Origin: a bacterium
GTDB taxonomy: Bacteria > Spirochaetota > Leptospiria > Leptospirales > Leptonemataceae
Assembly (NCBI GenBank): GCA_024742665.1
Contig: JANSYA010000012.1
Span: 58,435 to 122,434, forward strand
DNA: 64,000 bases
Direction: 5' to 3'
The position numbers and the translations under genes are program-made. Below the pieces are notes generated by a model. It searched no databases. It saw only the letters and a list, made by a program, of their open reading frames with translations, and was not told the origin of the DNA. Position 1 is the first letter of the stretch. Every line of letters starts with the position of its first letter. Positions 8,919 through 17,113 of the stretch are shown here, piece after piece.

Positions 8919-10475
8919 CTACTCCTGCACGACGGCCTGAATCAATCCGTCGATTTCTTCAAAGCGCACGGGCGTGTCGGCTTCCAGCTCCGCATCGCTT
9001 TTGAGCGCCTCTCCGTTTCGGTAAAGATTGCTCAGGGTGAGCTGTCCATTGGGAAGTTCCGAGAGGGCCAGGATATAGGGCGGCTTGCGATTGCCGCCGG
9101 TATTGAAGTGTACGGTCGTGCTCAGGCGAATCCGGCCCGTATCTCCGGCGCGCTTTGCGGGATCATTAAAACTGAGGTTTTGCGTCGCGTTGCGTTCGCT
9201 GGCCGGCCGGTTGACGGGGGGCGCGAAGGGCTGCGTGGAAATCGGCACCAGGCTGTTGACGGTGTCGAGGCCGCCGTTGCCGCCGAGCAGCGCGAGTTTC
9301 GGCGGCGCACTGGGCCTTTCAAACAGCGGATCGGCCGCGAGTCCGTAGTTGCTCAGCACGTCCATCAGGCCGGTGCCGCTCGATAGCATGAGGGCGGCCT
9401 GGTAGTTTAAGATACCGCCGCCTCGATTGACCGGAATGGTCTTGCCGTTTACGATCAGGCTTGCGTCGGCGAGATCGGTCGCGGCCTGCTTTTGGGAAAT
9501 GCCGAAATAGTTCGCGGCCTGCTCGATGATCATGCCGACGAAGCAGTCGTAAATCCAGGCGTAGTCGACGTCTTCGGGCTTCAGTCCGTTGCGTTCGAGA
9601 ACCAGCGGCCCGTTCAATCGCGATGGGCTCTGCAGTTCGCCCTTGAGCATAAAGTACGCCGCATGATGACTCGTGACGCCGTGGCCGACGTACACCGGAT
9701 CGGCGGGAAGCTTTGCGATTTTGCGCACCTCGGGTAAAATCGCTTCGCCGCAGACCAGCGTGGCGACGGCGTGGTCGGTCATCAGCGCGATCATCGGCAC
9801 CGGATAGGGTTCGGCGAAGTACTTGCCGATTTGTTTTTCGCTGATCTCTTTTTCGTAGTTCGCGGCTCGCGGATTCGCCTGCACGGTTTCGCGAAAGGCT
9901 CTCGTAATCGCCCGCAGATCGTCTTCGGTCACGCCCTCTTCGCGCAGCTGGCGTTTGGCGAGCAGGGCGTAAAAGGCGATCAGATTGCCGCCGTAGGGAT
10001 CTTCGTACTCCGGATGCATGACGCCCTGATTCAATTGGGCGTAGTCGGCCTTGCCCGAGAAACCCGTGCGGGGAATGTCCGCCGCCGCGATCAAAATGCA
10101 CGCGTACGGATTCTGCTGCACGATCGCCTGGGCCTGGATCAACGCCGAGGTGACCGAGGCGCCGCCCTGATCGCTTACGTGACAATGCGTGCCGGTGATG
10201 CCCAGGAAGTCGGCCTTGTGCATCGTATCGTGGTACTTCGCTTTCGAATAGATCGGCGGGCCGCAGCTGATGAAGTCCGTGAGCAGCGGACCCAGCTTCG
10301 CCAAATCGGTCTGGAAATAATCGCACAGCTTCGCGACAACTTCGCCGAGGTACAGCTCGACGCGCAGGTCGCGGCTGATCTTCTTATTTGAAAGGTGCTG
10401 CGATTCGCCGCCGATCAGATCGACGGCCCCCAGCAGCATAGTCTGAGAGATGGCGTTCGCCTGTGTATTTGACAT
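8919..10475 (-). CDS. thiolase-like (SCP-x/TLP family) protein with altered active site
   Basis: The 518-residue thiolase-fold protein has an SCP-x-type body (ITGTHCHVSDQGGASVTSALIQAQA, ILIAAADIPRTGFSG). It also has an extra C-terminal domain after about residue 400 that resembles the OB-like addition of thiolase-like protein type 1. The nucleophilic Cys expected in the GGAS segment is absent. The C-terminal GHP/GATG-type motif is replaced by NRGGGILNYQAALMLSSG. Classical thiolysis or Claisen chemistry is therefore doubtful, and an acyl-CoA-binding or divergent role is possible. It sits between an acyltransferase and a thioesterase, which supports an acyl-CoA context. Confidence 0.8.
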   Translation of the reverse strand: MSNTQANAISQTMLLGAVDLIGGESQHLSNKKISRDLRVELYLGEVVAKLCDYFQTDLAKLGPLLTDFISCGPPIYSKAKYHDTMHKADFLGITGTHCHVSDQGGASVTSALIQAQAIVQQNPYACILIAAADIPRTGFSGKADYAQLNQGVMHPEYEDPYGGNLIAFYALLAKRQLREEGVTEDDLRAITRAFRETVQANPRAANYEKEISEKQIGKYFAEPYPVPMIALMTDHAVATLVCGEAILPEVRKIAKLPADPVYVGHGVTSHHAAYFMLKGELQSPSRLNGPLVLERNGLKPEDVDYAWIYDCFVGMIIEQAANYFGISQKQAATDLADASLIVNGKTIPVNRGGGILNYQAALMLSSGTGLMDVLSNYGLAADPLFERPSAPPKLALLGGNGGLDTVNSLVPISTQPFAPPVNRPASERNATQNLSFNDPAKRAGDTGRIRLSTTVHFNTGGNRKPPYILALSELPNGQLTLSNLYRNGEALKSDAELEADTPVRFEEIDGLIQAVVQE

Positions 10476-10548
10476 AGAGGATGGATCCGCTGCTCAGACT
10501 GGAAAGCGATCCAGGCCGGTCAAATCAAAATAGCGAATGGTTGGAACG

Positions 10549-11016
10549 TCAATCTTCGGTGCGCGCCAGATCCAGGCTCGCGGCCAGGCCCCGGGGAATG
10601 CGTTTCACTCCTCCCCGCTTCGCCGTGGAGGATTCGACGCCGGCATAGGTTAATCTGGCCGAACACACTAATTCGGACCCGCGAAAGATTGCGAGCTGCC
10701 AGACGATCCGGGCCCCGCGATACGAGCCGCGCACGCCGATTTGGAGCACGTCGTCGAAGCGCGCCGAGCTATGATAGTCGACGAGGGACTGCTGCACGTG
10801 AAAATCGATGCCGTGTGCGATGACCAGATCATTGTAAGACTGGCCGGTTCGTGCGCGAAAGTATTCAGTAATCGCCACGTCCAGATAGGTCAGGTAGTGG
10901 GCGTTGAAGACGATGCCCTGTGGGTCGACTTCCGCGTAGCGCACGCGCAGCGTTTCGAAAAATTTGAAGTCGGATTGCCTGGCCTTTGCGGATCGTTTTT
11001 TCTTCGCGGAGGGCAT
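10549..11016 (-). CDS. YbgC-type acyl-CoA thioesterase (4HBT hot-dog)
   Basis: The 155-residue hot-dog protein carries the signature VRYAEVDPQGIVFNAHYLTY, including the catalytic Asp used by YbgC/4HBT enzymes to hydrolyse acyl-CoA thioesters. A short Lys-rich N-terminal tail precedes the fold. It is the first gene of the minus-strand cluster that continues with the thiolase-like protein (74 bp) and the acyltransferase. A fatty acyl-CoA substrate is inferred from that context. Confidence 0.88.
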   Translation of the reverse strand: MPSAKKKRSAKARQSDFKFFETLRVRYAEVDPQGIVFNAHYLTYLDVAITEYFRARTGQSYNDLVIAHGIDFHVQQSLVDYHSSARFDDVLQIGVRGSYRGARIVWQLAIFRGSELVCSARLTYAGVESSTAKRGGVKRIPRGLAASLDLARTED

Positions 11017-11160
11017 TGTGTCGATGATTTCGCCTGGTACGCCTCTTGTATAGTAAATATCGCGAAACGCCGCGGCGCAATGTTACGAATGCCGCGCGCG
11101 TTTCGTAAATTTATTTCGCGGGCGAAGAGAACTCGCCTGCGAGTATCAGGATAACAAAAG

Positions 11161-12030
11161 ATGAGACTAAGAGAAAATATAGTCGGGGCCCTTATCGCGG
11201 TCCTGGCATTCAGCTTCGCGACGCAATCGCTGTTCGCGGAAAAAGTGTTGTTCGTGCATGGAATGAGTCTGACGGAATCCAACGAGGATTGTCAGGATCA
11301 GGTTAGCTGCGATTATTGGAGCACCGTTACGCCGGCAGTCGGCGATTATACGATCGTCGGCTATGACGGCCGGAAGAATCCCTTCGTGGCCACGCCCACG
11401 GCGGGCAGCGTGCGTCTGCTGGAGATGCTGAACAAGTACTGTCGCGCGGATCAGGGTCAGAGCTGCCGCATTGTCGCGGATTCCCTGGGCGGTTTTACGA
11501 CCGCGGGCACCGTCGCGATGTACAATACGAACGGCGTGTACAATATTTTGAATTCGACCCAGATCGTTTCGGCCGAGGGCGGGTCAGAAATCGCCAACCT
11601 CGGGGACGGCGCGATCGAAGTGTTGAAAGCCGTGCTGGGCATCGGCTATCTGCTGGAAAACGCCTGGGGGGCGGTCGAAGCTCTGGTGACGACCAACGCG
11701 CGGGGGCTCTTCGATCACAACCGCAACAACGGAACTCTGTTCTATCACGTGGCGGCGCGCAAATCCGTTTTCGTCGCGGCTCAGATCTTACCCGGCAAAG
11801 ACGATTCCCTCGTGGCTTTTCACAGCTCCTGCGGCTATCGCACCACCGGCGGTTTCAAAAAGTGCATGGGCCAGAAGATTCGCGATTGCGGCTGGTGCTT
11901 CTGGCAGAAGCGCGAGCACATCGATCCCTGGGAGGGGCATCTGATGCATCCGGCGAACGGAATCAAAGGCGTCAAGCTCCGCCACGCTCCGACTCATAAC
12001 GAAGTCGAATTTCACACGCTCGCCGACTGA
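11161..12030 (+). CDS. secreted alpha/beta hydrolase, paralogue 1 of 3
   Basis: The 289-residue protein starts with a signal peptide (AVLAFSFATQSLFA) and continues with EKVLFVHGMSL, the oxyanion-hole strand of alpha/beta hydrolases. The nucleophile elbow is ADSLGG, i.e. A-x-S-x-G rather than G-x-S-x-G. A conserved DDSLVAFHSSCGYRTTGGF block and His-rich C-terminus could supply the acid and base. Several conserved Cys (CQDQ..C, KYCR, SCRI, GYRT..CMGQKIRDCGWC) suggest disulfides after export. It is closely similar to the genes at 12411 and 14703. Lipase/esterase-like activity is inferred; substrate unknown. Confidence 0.82.
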   Translation: MRLRENIVGALIAVLAFSFATQSLFAEKVLFVHGMSLTESNEDCQDQVSCDYWSTVTPAVGDYTIVGYDGRKNPFVATPTAGSVRLLEMLNKYCRADQGQSCRIVADSLGGFTTAGTVAMYNTNGVYNILNSTQIVSAEGGSEIANLGDGAIEVLKAVLGIGYLLENAWGAVEALVTTNARGLFDHNRNNGTLFYHVAARKSVFVAAQILPGKDDSLVAFHSSCGYRTTGGFKKCMGQKIRDCGWCFWQKREHIDPWEGHLMHPANGIKGVKLRHAPTHNEVEFHTLAD

Positions 12031-12102
12031 GCGCGCAAGCTCCTCCGTCGGATCCGGCGCGAGACGCGCGCTTTAGCGTTCATCCACAGGATCCGACGCT
12101 CC

Positions 12103-12177
12103 GGCCGAATCTGGCCGCCTGGCCGAATTCGGCCGGCCAGATTCGGCCACTTTGCACTGACCTGGTGCAAAGCGGCC
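12103..12177. repeat. compound palindrome between hydrolase paralogues 1 and 2
   Basis: The 381-bp gap 12030-12411 contains GGCCGAATCTGGCC (12103-12116), a self-complementary core GGCCGAATTCGGCC (12121-12134), and the inverted copy GGCCAGATTCGGCC (12135-12148). A second stem overlaps: TTTGCAC/GTGCAAA (12151-12171), extended by flanking GGCC to 12177. T-runs follow at about 12200 and 12250. The elements may end transcription of copy 1 or serve as protein-binding sites. The rest of the gap holds the leader of copy 2, with no gene evident. Confidence 0.7.
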
Positions 12178-12410
12178 GACCTTCCACGAAAGCCGGCAAA
12201 TTTTTTTTTCTGAATTCGGGCAAATCGCGGCTCTCTGAGCCGTGCGAGGTCTTTTTTAGAATTCGGGGAATGAAGATTCACTCCATTGGCATGAAACTTG
12301 TAATAGATGCTCTCAGAGTGGGCGGGAAGTCAGGGCGAATCGAGTGTCGGTTTCAGGCATCGGGGCGTCGCCGGCTTTGCGCTTCAGCGAAACTACAGAG
12401 GAACCTGAAA

Positions 12411-13283
12411 ATGAAAACAATGAAATATATCATCGGGGCGCTGCTCCTGATGCAAATCTACGCGGGCGGCCTGTTCGCGGAAAAAGTAATCTTCGTGCAC
12501 GGCATGAACCTGATCAGTTCGAACGAAGCCTGTCAGGATCAAACCAGCTGTGACGTATACTGGACCAACGTTCCCGGCGGACTGGATAAAGTCTTCGTGG
12601 GCTATGACGGCCGGCGCAATCCCTTCGCGGCGACTTCCACGGCGGGCAGCGTGCGTCTGCTGGAGATGCTGAACAAATACTGTCGCGCGGACCAGGGTCA
12701 GAGCTGCCGGATCGTCGCGGATTCCCTGGGCGGTTTTACGACGGCGGGCACTGTCGCGATGTACAATCAAAGCGGGCTGTACAATATTCTGTATACCACG
12801 CAAATCGTTTCGGCCGAGGGCGGCTCCGAAATCGCGAACCTGGGCGACACCGCCATTGAAATTCTGAAATTCGTTTTCGGTCTGGGCAACAATCAAATCG
12901 CCGCGGCGATCGAACAATCCCGCGACGCCATCGACGCTCTCGTAACTTCCAGCGCCCGTGGCTTATTCGATCATAACCGGAACAACGGCACGGTCTTCTA
13001 TCATGTGGCCGCTCGCAAGTCGATCTGGATCGCCGAGCCTTTCCTGCCGGGCGAAGACGATACCCTCGTCGCCTTTCACAGCTCCTGCGGCTATCGCACG
13101 ACGGGCGGCTTCAACGTTTGCATGGGCCAGAAGATCCGTTCCTGCTCCTGGTGTTTCTGGCAGCGCAAGAAGCTGGTCACTCCCTGGGACGGCCATCTGA
13201 TGCATCCCGACGTGCCGAACGACGGCGTCGATCTGCGCCACAGCGGCGTGCATAACGAAACCGCGTATCAGCTACTTTTCTAA
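12411..13283 (+). CDS. secreted alpha/beta hydrolase, paralogue 2 of 3
   Basis: The 290-residue protein starts at MKTMKYIIGALL (ATG 12411), preceded by a GAGGA box about 10 bp upstream. A longer in-frame start at 12165 would put non-signal sequence ahead of the signal peptide and was rejected. It has the same features as paralogue 1: AEKVIFVHGM after cleavage, elbow ADSLGGF, EDDTLVAFHSSCGYRTTGGF, and conserved Cys including SCSWCFWQRKK. It is followed by a membrane-anchored protein at 13403 and paralogue 3. Secreted hydrolase role inferred. Confidence 0.83.
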   Translation: MKTMKYIIGALLLMQIYAGGLFAEKVIFVHGMNLISSNEACQDQTSCDVYWTNVPGGLDKVFVGYDGRRNPFAATSTAGSVRLLEMLNKYCRADQGQSCRIVADSLGGFTTAGTVAMYNQSGLYNILYTTQIVSAEGGSEIANLGDTAIEILKFVFGLGNNQIAAAIEQSRDAIDALVTSSARGLFDHNRNNGTVFYHVAARKSIWIAEPFLPGEDDTLVAFHSSCGYRTTGGFNVCMGQKIRSCSWCFWQRKKLVTPWDGHLMHPDVPNDGVDLRHSGVHNETAYQLLF

Positions 13284-13402
13284 TTGTAACCAGTTGGTTC
13301 GCGCGCGGCATTCGCTTTGCGGGTGTCGCGCGTGGATCTTTTTTCGCCGAATCTTACGGCGATTGAAATTATATAAAAATATTCGATTCAAGGAGTGTCG
13401 CA

Positions 13403-14632
13403 ATGTCCTCACATGCACCGAAATCATCCAATCATACGAAATCCATTCTCATCGGCAGCGCCGCTCTCGCAGTCGCGTTAATCGCCGGCCTGCTCTATTT
13501 GATGAGCGCTCCGGGGAATTCGCAAGGCGGCGACTTCGCCGACGGTTCGGCCGCCGCTCCGCATACCGGCGAAGCCGGCGTGTACGACGGCCGTTTCGAA
13601 AATGACGGCTCCGAAAACGGCTTCGACGGCAGCGTCGATAAACAGCAGCTCATCCGCGATTATAAAGACTGGGCGAAGTACCCGCCGAATTCGCGTCCGC
13701 TGCTTCCGTCCCATCGCGACCAGATCGAGTACCGGCGCATTCCCGTCGCCATGCAAAAGATGCCGGTCAAAATCGACGGCGAACTGAAGCCTTCGGATTA
13801 TTCCTGCCTGTTACAGCCGGAAAAACATACCATCACCGAAGGCGAAGCGATGCGCGTCTTTTTATCCTGCCACAAAACAGGCGAACAATCGAAGCGCGAA
13901 ATTCGCGTCGCCGACTATCGAATCGAGGCCCGGGCCGGCGAACGCAAATTTGCGCCCGTGAAGCCGACGGTAAACGACGCGGGTCTGAACGGCGACGCCG
14001 TCGCCGGAGATCGCGTGCAGACCTTCGAATTTCGCCCGCGATCCAGCGACTGGGCCGACATGCATTTGACCGTAAACTTCGAAATCGAAGGCGACGAATC
14101 GGGCGCGAAACATTCGCTGCGCACGCACTTCTTCGCTTCGCCGGTCGCGCCGGCTCGTTTTACCGGAAATTTCCGCGAGGAGTTTCGCGAAGGTTCGCTG
14201 ATCGTGCTGGCGGAAGTCGAAGTAGAAAAGCCCGGCAACTATACGATCCAGGCGAATCTCATGACGACGAGCGACGAACCGGTCGCCTTCGCTCGCAACG
14301 ATGCAAATCTAAAAAGCGGCCGTCATTTCGTGGAGCTGGAGTACTACGGCAAAATTCTGCGCGATCGCGATCTGGCAGGTCCCTATCGCCTGGTCGGCCT
14401 GCGCGGCTCGTTAAATACCGACGTGATCCAGCCGGAAATGCTCGCCCGCCCGCCCGCCGAGGTTCAGAAGTTTTTGCGTAATATTCGCGACGATCGCCCG
14501 AAACGCATGGTGATTCCGTATTATACGAAAGCCTATACCACGAAGGAATACGATCTGGCGCTGTTTACAGAAGCGGAGTATACCTCGCCCGCGAAAGAGC
14601 GTCGGCTCACTGAACTGCAGGCTTTGCCCTGA
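13403..14632 (+). CDS. membrane-anchored periplasmic protein between hydrolases
   Basis: The 409-residue protein has a single N-terminal transmembrane anchor (SILIGSAALAVALIAGLLYLM), an acidic low-complexity linker (residues 35-80) and a large extracytoplasmic domain. The C-terminal part (FTGNFREEFREGSLIVLAEV, then GRHFVELEYYGKILRDRDL) looks like a beta-sandwich. It starts at the ATG at 13403 behind a good AAGGAG site. It lies between hydrolase paralogues 2 and 3. Its topology (TM anchor, linker, periplasmic body, next to a secreted hydrolase) resembles lipase-specific foldases, but no foldase motif is recognised. Function unknown; a helper, inhibitor or docking role for the hydrolases is a hypothesis. 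Confidence 0.78.
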   Translation: MSSHAPKSSNHTKSILIGSAALAVALIAGLLYLMSAPGNSQGGDFADGSAAAPHTGEAGVYDGRFENDGSENGFDGSVDKQQLIRDYKDWAKYPPNSRPLLPSHRDQIEYRRIPVAMQKMPVKIDGELKPSDYSCLLQPEKHTITEGEAMRVFLSCHKTGEQSKREIRVADYRIEARAGERKFAPVKPTVNDAGLNGDAVAGDRVQTFEFRPRSSDWADMHLTVNFEIEGDESGAKHSLRTHFFASPVAPARFTGNFREEFREGSLIVLAEVEVEKPGNYTIQANLMTTSDEPVAFARNDANLKSGRHFVELEYYGKILRDRDLAGPYRLVGLRGSLNTDVIQPEMLARPPAEVQKFLRNIRDDRPKRMVIPYYTKAYTTKEYDLALFTEAEYTSPAKERRLTELQALP

Positions 14633-14702
14633 GGCGAAGAGGCGATCGCCGAAGGCTGATTCACAAATCGCAAACAGTAAGTACATAAAGGAAAAAATAA
14701 AA

Positions 14703-15572
14703 ATGAAAACTATCAAATACCTGCTGGGGGCATTGCTCCTCATGCAGATTTTTGCAGGCGGAGTGTTCGCCGAAAAAGTGATCTTCGTGCACGGCATGAG
14801 CTTGATCGAATCCAATGAATCGTGTCAGGATCAGACCGACTGCGAAAACTACTGGGACCAGATTCCGGACGGCATCGATCACGTCTTCGTGGGCTACGAC
14901 GGCCGGCGCAATCCCTTCGCGTCCGCTTCGACCGCGGGCAGCGTGCGCCTGCTGGAGATGTTGAACAAATACTGTCGGACGGATCAGGATCAGAGCTGCC
15001 GCATCGTCGCCGAATCCCTGGGCGGTTTTACGACCGCGGGAACGATCGCGATGTACAACCAGACCGGGCTCTACAATATTCTCTATTCGACGCAGATCGT
15101 CTCAGCGGAAGGCGGTTCGGAGATCGCGAATCTCGGCGACACCGCGATCGAAATTCTGAAATTCGTTTTCGCTCTGGGGGACAACCAGGTCGCGGCGGCG
15201 ATCGAACAGAGCCGCGACGCCATAGACTCCCTCGTAACTTCCAGCGCGCGCGGGCTTTTCGATCACAATCGCAACAACGGCACGGCCTTTTATCATGTAG
15301 CGGCCCGAAAATCCATCTGGATCGCGGAACCCTTTCTTCCGGGCGAAGACGATACCCTCGTGGCCTTTCACAGCGCCTGCGCCTATCGCACGACCGGCGC
15401 CTTCAACGTATGCATGGGCCAGAAGATCCGGACCTGCTCGTGGTGTTTCTGGCAGCGCAAGAAGTGGATCTCTCCCTGGGAGGGCCACCAGATGCATCCG
15501 GAAGTTTCGAACGACGGCGTCGATCTCATGCACAGCGGCGTGCACAATATCACCGCATATCACCTGCTCTGA
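14703..15572 (+). CDS. secreted alpha/beta hydrolase, paralogue 3 of 3
   Basis: The 289-residue protein is closest to paralogue 2, with signal MKTIKYLLGALLLMQIFAGG, then EKVIFVHGMSLIESNESCQD. The nucleophile elbow is AESLGGF, so the residue before Ser is Glu instead of Asp. The SCGYRTTGGF block is changed to ACAYRTTGAF, showing drift around the putative acid/base loop. Cys positions are kept. It begins 70 bp after the anchored protein, likely in the same transcription unit, with a hairpin and T-run downstream. Confidence 0.83.
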   Translation: MKTIKYLLGALLLMQIFAGGVFAEKVIFVHGMSLIESNESCQDQTDCENYWDQIPDGIDHVFVGYDGRRNPFASASTAGSVRLLEMLNKYCRTDQDQSCRIVAESLGGFTTAGTIAMYNQTGLYNILYSTQIVSAEGGSEIANLGDTAIEILKFVFALGDNQVAAAIEQSRDAIDSLVTSSARGLFDHNRNNGTAFYHVAARKSIWIAEPFLPGEDDTLVAFHSACAYRTTGAFNVCMGQKIRTCSWCFWQRKKWISPWEGHQMHPEVSNDGVDLMHSGVHNITAYHLL

Positions 15573-15590
15573 TACTCATGAACCCTCTTT

Positions 15591-15638
15591 GACCCGTCCG
15601 GGGCCGCCGCAGGCGGCTTCGGGTGGGCCTCCTTTTTC
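15591..15638 (+). terminator. probable rho-independent terminator after hydrolase 3
   Basis: A GC-rich stem (GCCGCC 15603-15608, loop GCA, GGCGGC 15612-15617), extended by outer ACCCG/CGGGT, is followed within about 15 bp by CTTTTTCTT. It lies 30 bp after the stop of paralogue 3. The gap between stem and T-run is longer than ideal. Confidence 0.5.
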
Positions 15639-15672
15639 TTGACGTCGCGAGCTTCCGGGCCCAGGCTTTCCC

Positions 15673-16386
15673 GTGATCTCCTCGATCTTCAAATTCAGCG
15701 GCGGCGGCCTTCTGCCGTCGCTACTCGTCTTATGTCTGATCACAGTCCCGGCCTGCTTCAATCATCCGGTGGTCGGCGTAGACGAACTGGCCCGGTATCT
15801 GGGGCAGGGCGCCGACGAAGACGACGAACTGGATCCGGAGATTCTGGCGCTGCTGGCCGCTGCCGGCGGCGGCGGAATCCTGCCCGTTGATATTGGATCG
15901 CCTGGAACCTCGGCCACGCAGATTCACATGTTCCAGAACGGCCCGACGGCGGGCGCGATCGGCGGACTTGCCGCCGCGAATACTCTCTGCGATACCTCCC
16001 GGGATAAACCCGCCGGCACGACGGCCGTGGCCTTTCTCTCAAGCGATACTCAGGATCTGATCAGCCTGGCCGGGGTGCCGACTGCGGTGCCCGTCGTCGG
16101 TCCGAACGCGACAGTCATTTCGACGAGCTGGGCCGGTCTCTTTGACGGCGGCATCGAGGCCAGCGTGTTCGCGGCCGGAGTCGTTGCGTCGGGCACGGCC
16201 GCCTTCTTTACGGGCACGGACGGCGGCGGATTGAATATCGCCGGTACGAACTGCTCGAACTGGACCTCCGGAACCGGCGACAGCGCTGTAGGGCGCGGCA
16301 ACGATGTCACCGCGATCTGGATGAATTGGGACGATCCTACCAGTCAGTGCGCGGTAACGCAGGGTCTGCTCTGCGTGGCCTGGTGA
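15673..16386 (+). CDS. DUF1554-like lipoprotein
   Basis: This is a 237-residue putative lipoprotein with a GTG start and a signal ending LLVLCLITVPAC (lipobox). A Gly/Ala-rich linker leads to a C-type-lectin/endostatin-like module with CDTSRDKPAGTTAVAFLSS, a WAGLFDG core and a terminal GLLCVAW. The terminal Cys-aromatic pattern resembles the DUF1554 domain of Leptospira lipoproteins, also seen in the large lipoprotein at 26.5-29.2 kb. Surface exposure is inferred. It immediately precedes an ECF sigma/anti-sigma pair. Confidence 0.77.
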   Translation: MISSIFKFSGGGLLPSLLVLCLITVPACFNHPVVGVDELARYLGQGADEDDELDPEILALLAAAGGGGILPVDIGSPGTSATQIHMFQNGPTAGAIGGLAAANTLCDTSRDKPAGTTAVAFLSSDTQDLISLAGVPTAVPVVGPNATVISTSWAGLFDGGIEASVFAAGVVASGTAAFFTGTDGGGLNIAGTNCSNWTSGTGDSAVGRGNDVTAIWMNWDDPTSQCAVTQGLLCVAW

Positions 16387-16456
16387 GCCGGCCGAAACGA
16401 CGAATTTTATTCAGATCTTTTTGAACCTTCTCCGGTCTGATTCGTAGTAGCTGTAG

Positions 16457-17113
16457 ATGAAGTCCGCTCCGGCGCAGATCTCCGACGAAGAACTCATGCG
16501 ACTGCTCCAGGCGGGGGAGACATCGCATTTCGAAGAATTGGTCGATCGATATTCCCGGCCGCTGCTGGCTTATATTCAGCGTATGGTCGGAGGCTCCGGC
16601 GGGGACGCGGAAGATCTATTACAAGAAGTTTTCGTGCGGGTCTTTCGCGCCGTTCAGAGCTTCGACATCGATCGCAAATTTCAGTCCTGGATTTACGCGA
16701 TCGCGTCCAATCTGTGTCGCGATCATTTGCGGGCCGCCGGTCGTCGCCCCCGGACGCTCGACGGCGGTCTTGAGCTTGCCCTGGAAAGTGGTGACAGCCG
16801 TTTCGCGCGGGCTTTGCGATCGCAGTCGAAGGATCCGGGCGATCAGGCCGCCGACGCGGAATTAGTCCAGGAGCTGTACGCGTCGATCGCGGAGCTGCCC
16901 CTGACGCAGCGGGAGGTCTTTCTGCTCTTTCATTTTCAGGGCGTCGCCCAGAGCGATATCGCCGCCAGTCTTAAGGTTCCCGTAGGAACGGTTAAGTCGC
17001 GGCTCTTTCACGCTTATAAAAAAGTATTCTCATCGATGCAGGAAAAAAATAAATCGTGGCAAAGCAAAGTCAACATACTGCTTTTACTGACCTACTTATT
17101 CGCAAGCATTTGA
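16457..17113 (+). CDS. ECF sigma factor (RpoE-like)
   Basis: The 218-residue sigma factor has region 2 (HFEELVDRYSRPLLAYIQRMV, then DAEDLLQEVFVRVF, then KFQSWIYAIASNLCRDHLR). Region 4 (ELPLTQREVFLLFHFQGVAQ, SDIAASLKVPVGTVKSRLFH) binds the -35 element. Its 3' end overlaps the next gene, a zinc-finger anti-sigma factor, by 58 bp, the usual coupled arrangement. Its C-terminal segment has a decayed duplicate at 19248-19383. Confidence 0.93.
   Translation: MKSAPAQISDEELMRLLQAGETSHFEELVDRYSRPLLAYIQRMVGGSGGDAEDLLQEVFVRVFRAVQSFDIDRKFQSWIYAIASNLCRDHLRAAGRRPRTLDGGLELALESGDSRFARALRSQSKDPGDQAADAELVQELYASIAELPLTQREVFLLFHFQGVAQSDIAASLKVPVGTVKSRLFHAYKKVFSSMQEKNKSWQSKVNILLLLTYLFASI

Noticed and set aside
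9319..10326. 335-codon minus-strand frame within the thiolase-like gene
   Set aside because: Arg-rich shifted frame of the real gene; the composition is not protein-like.
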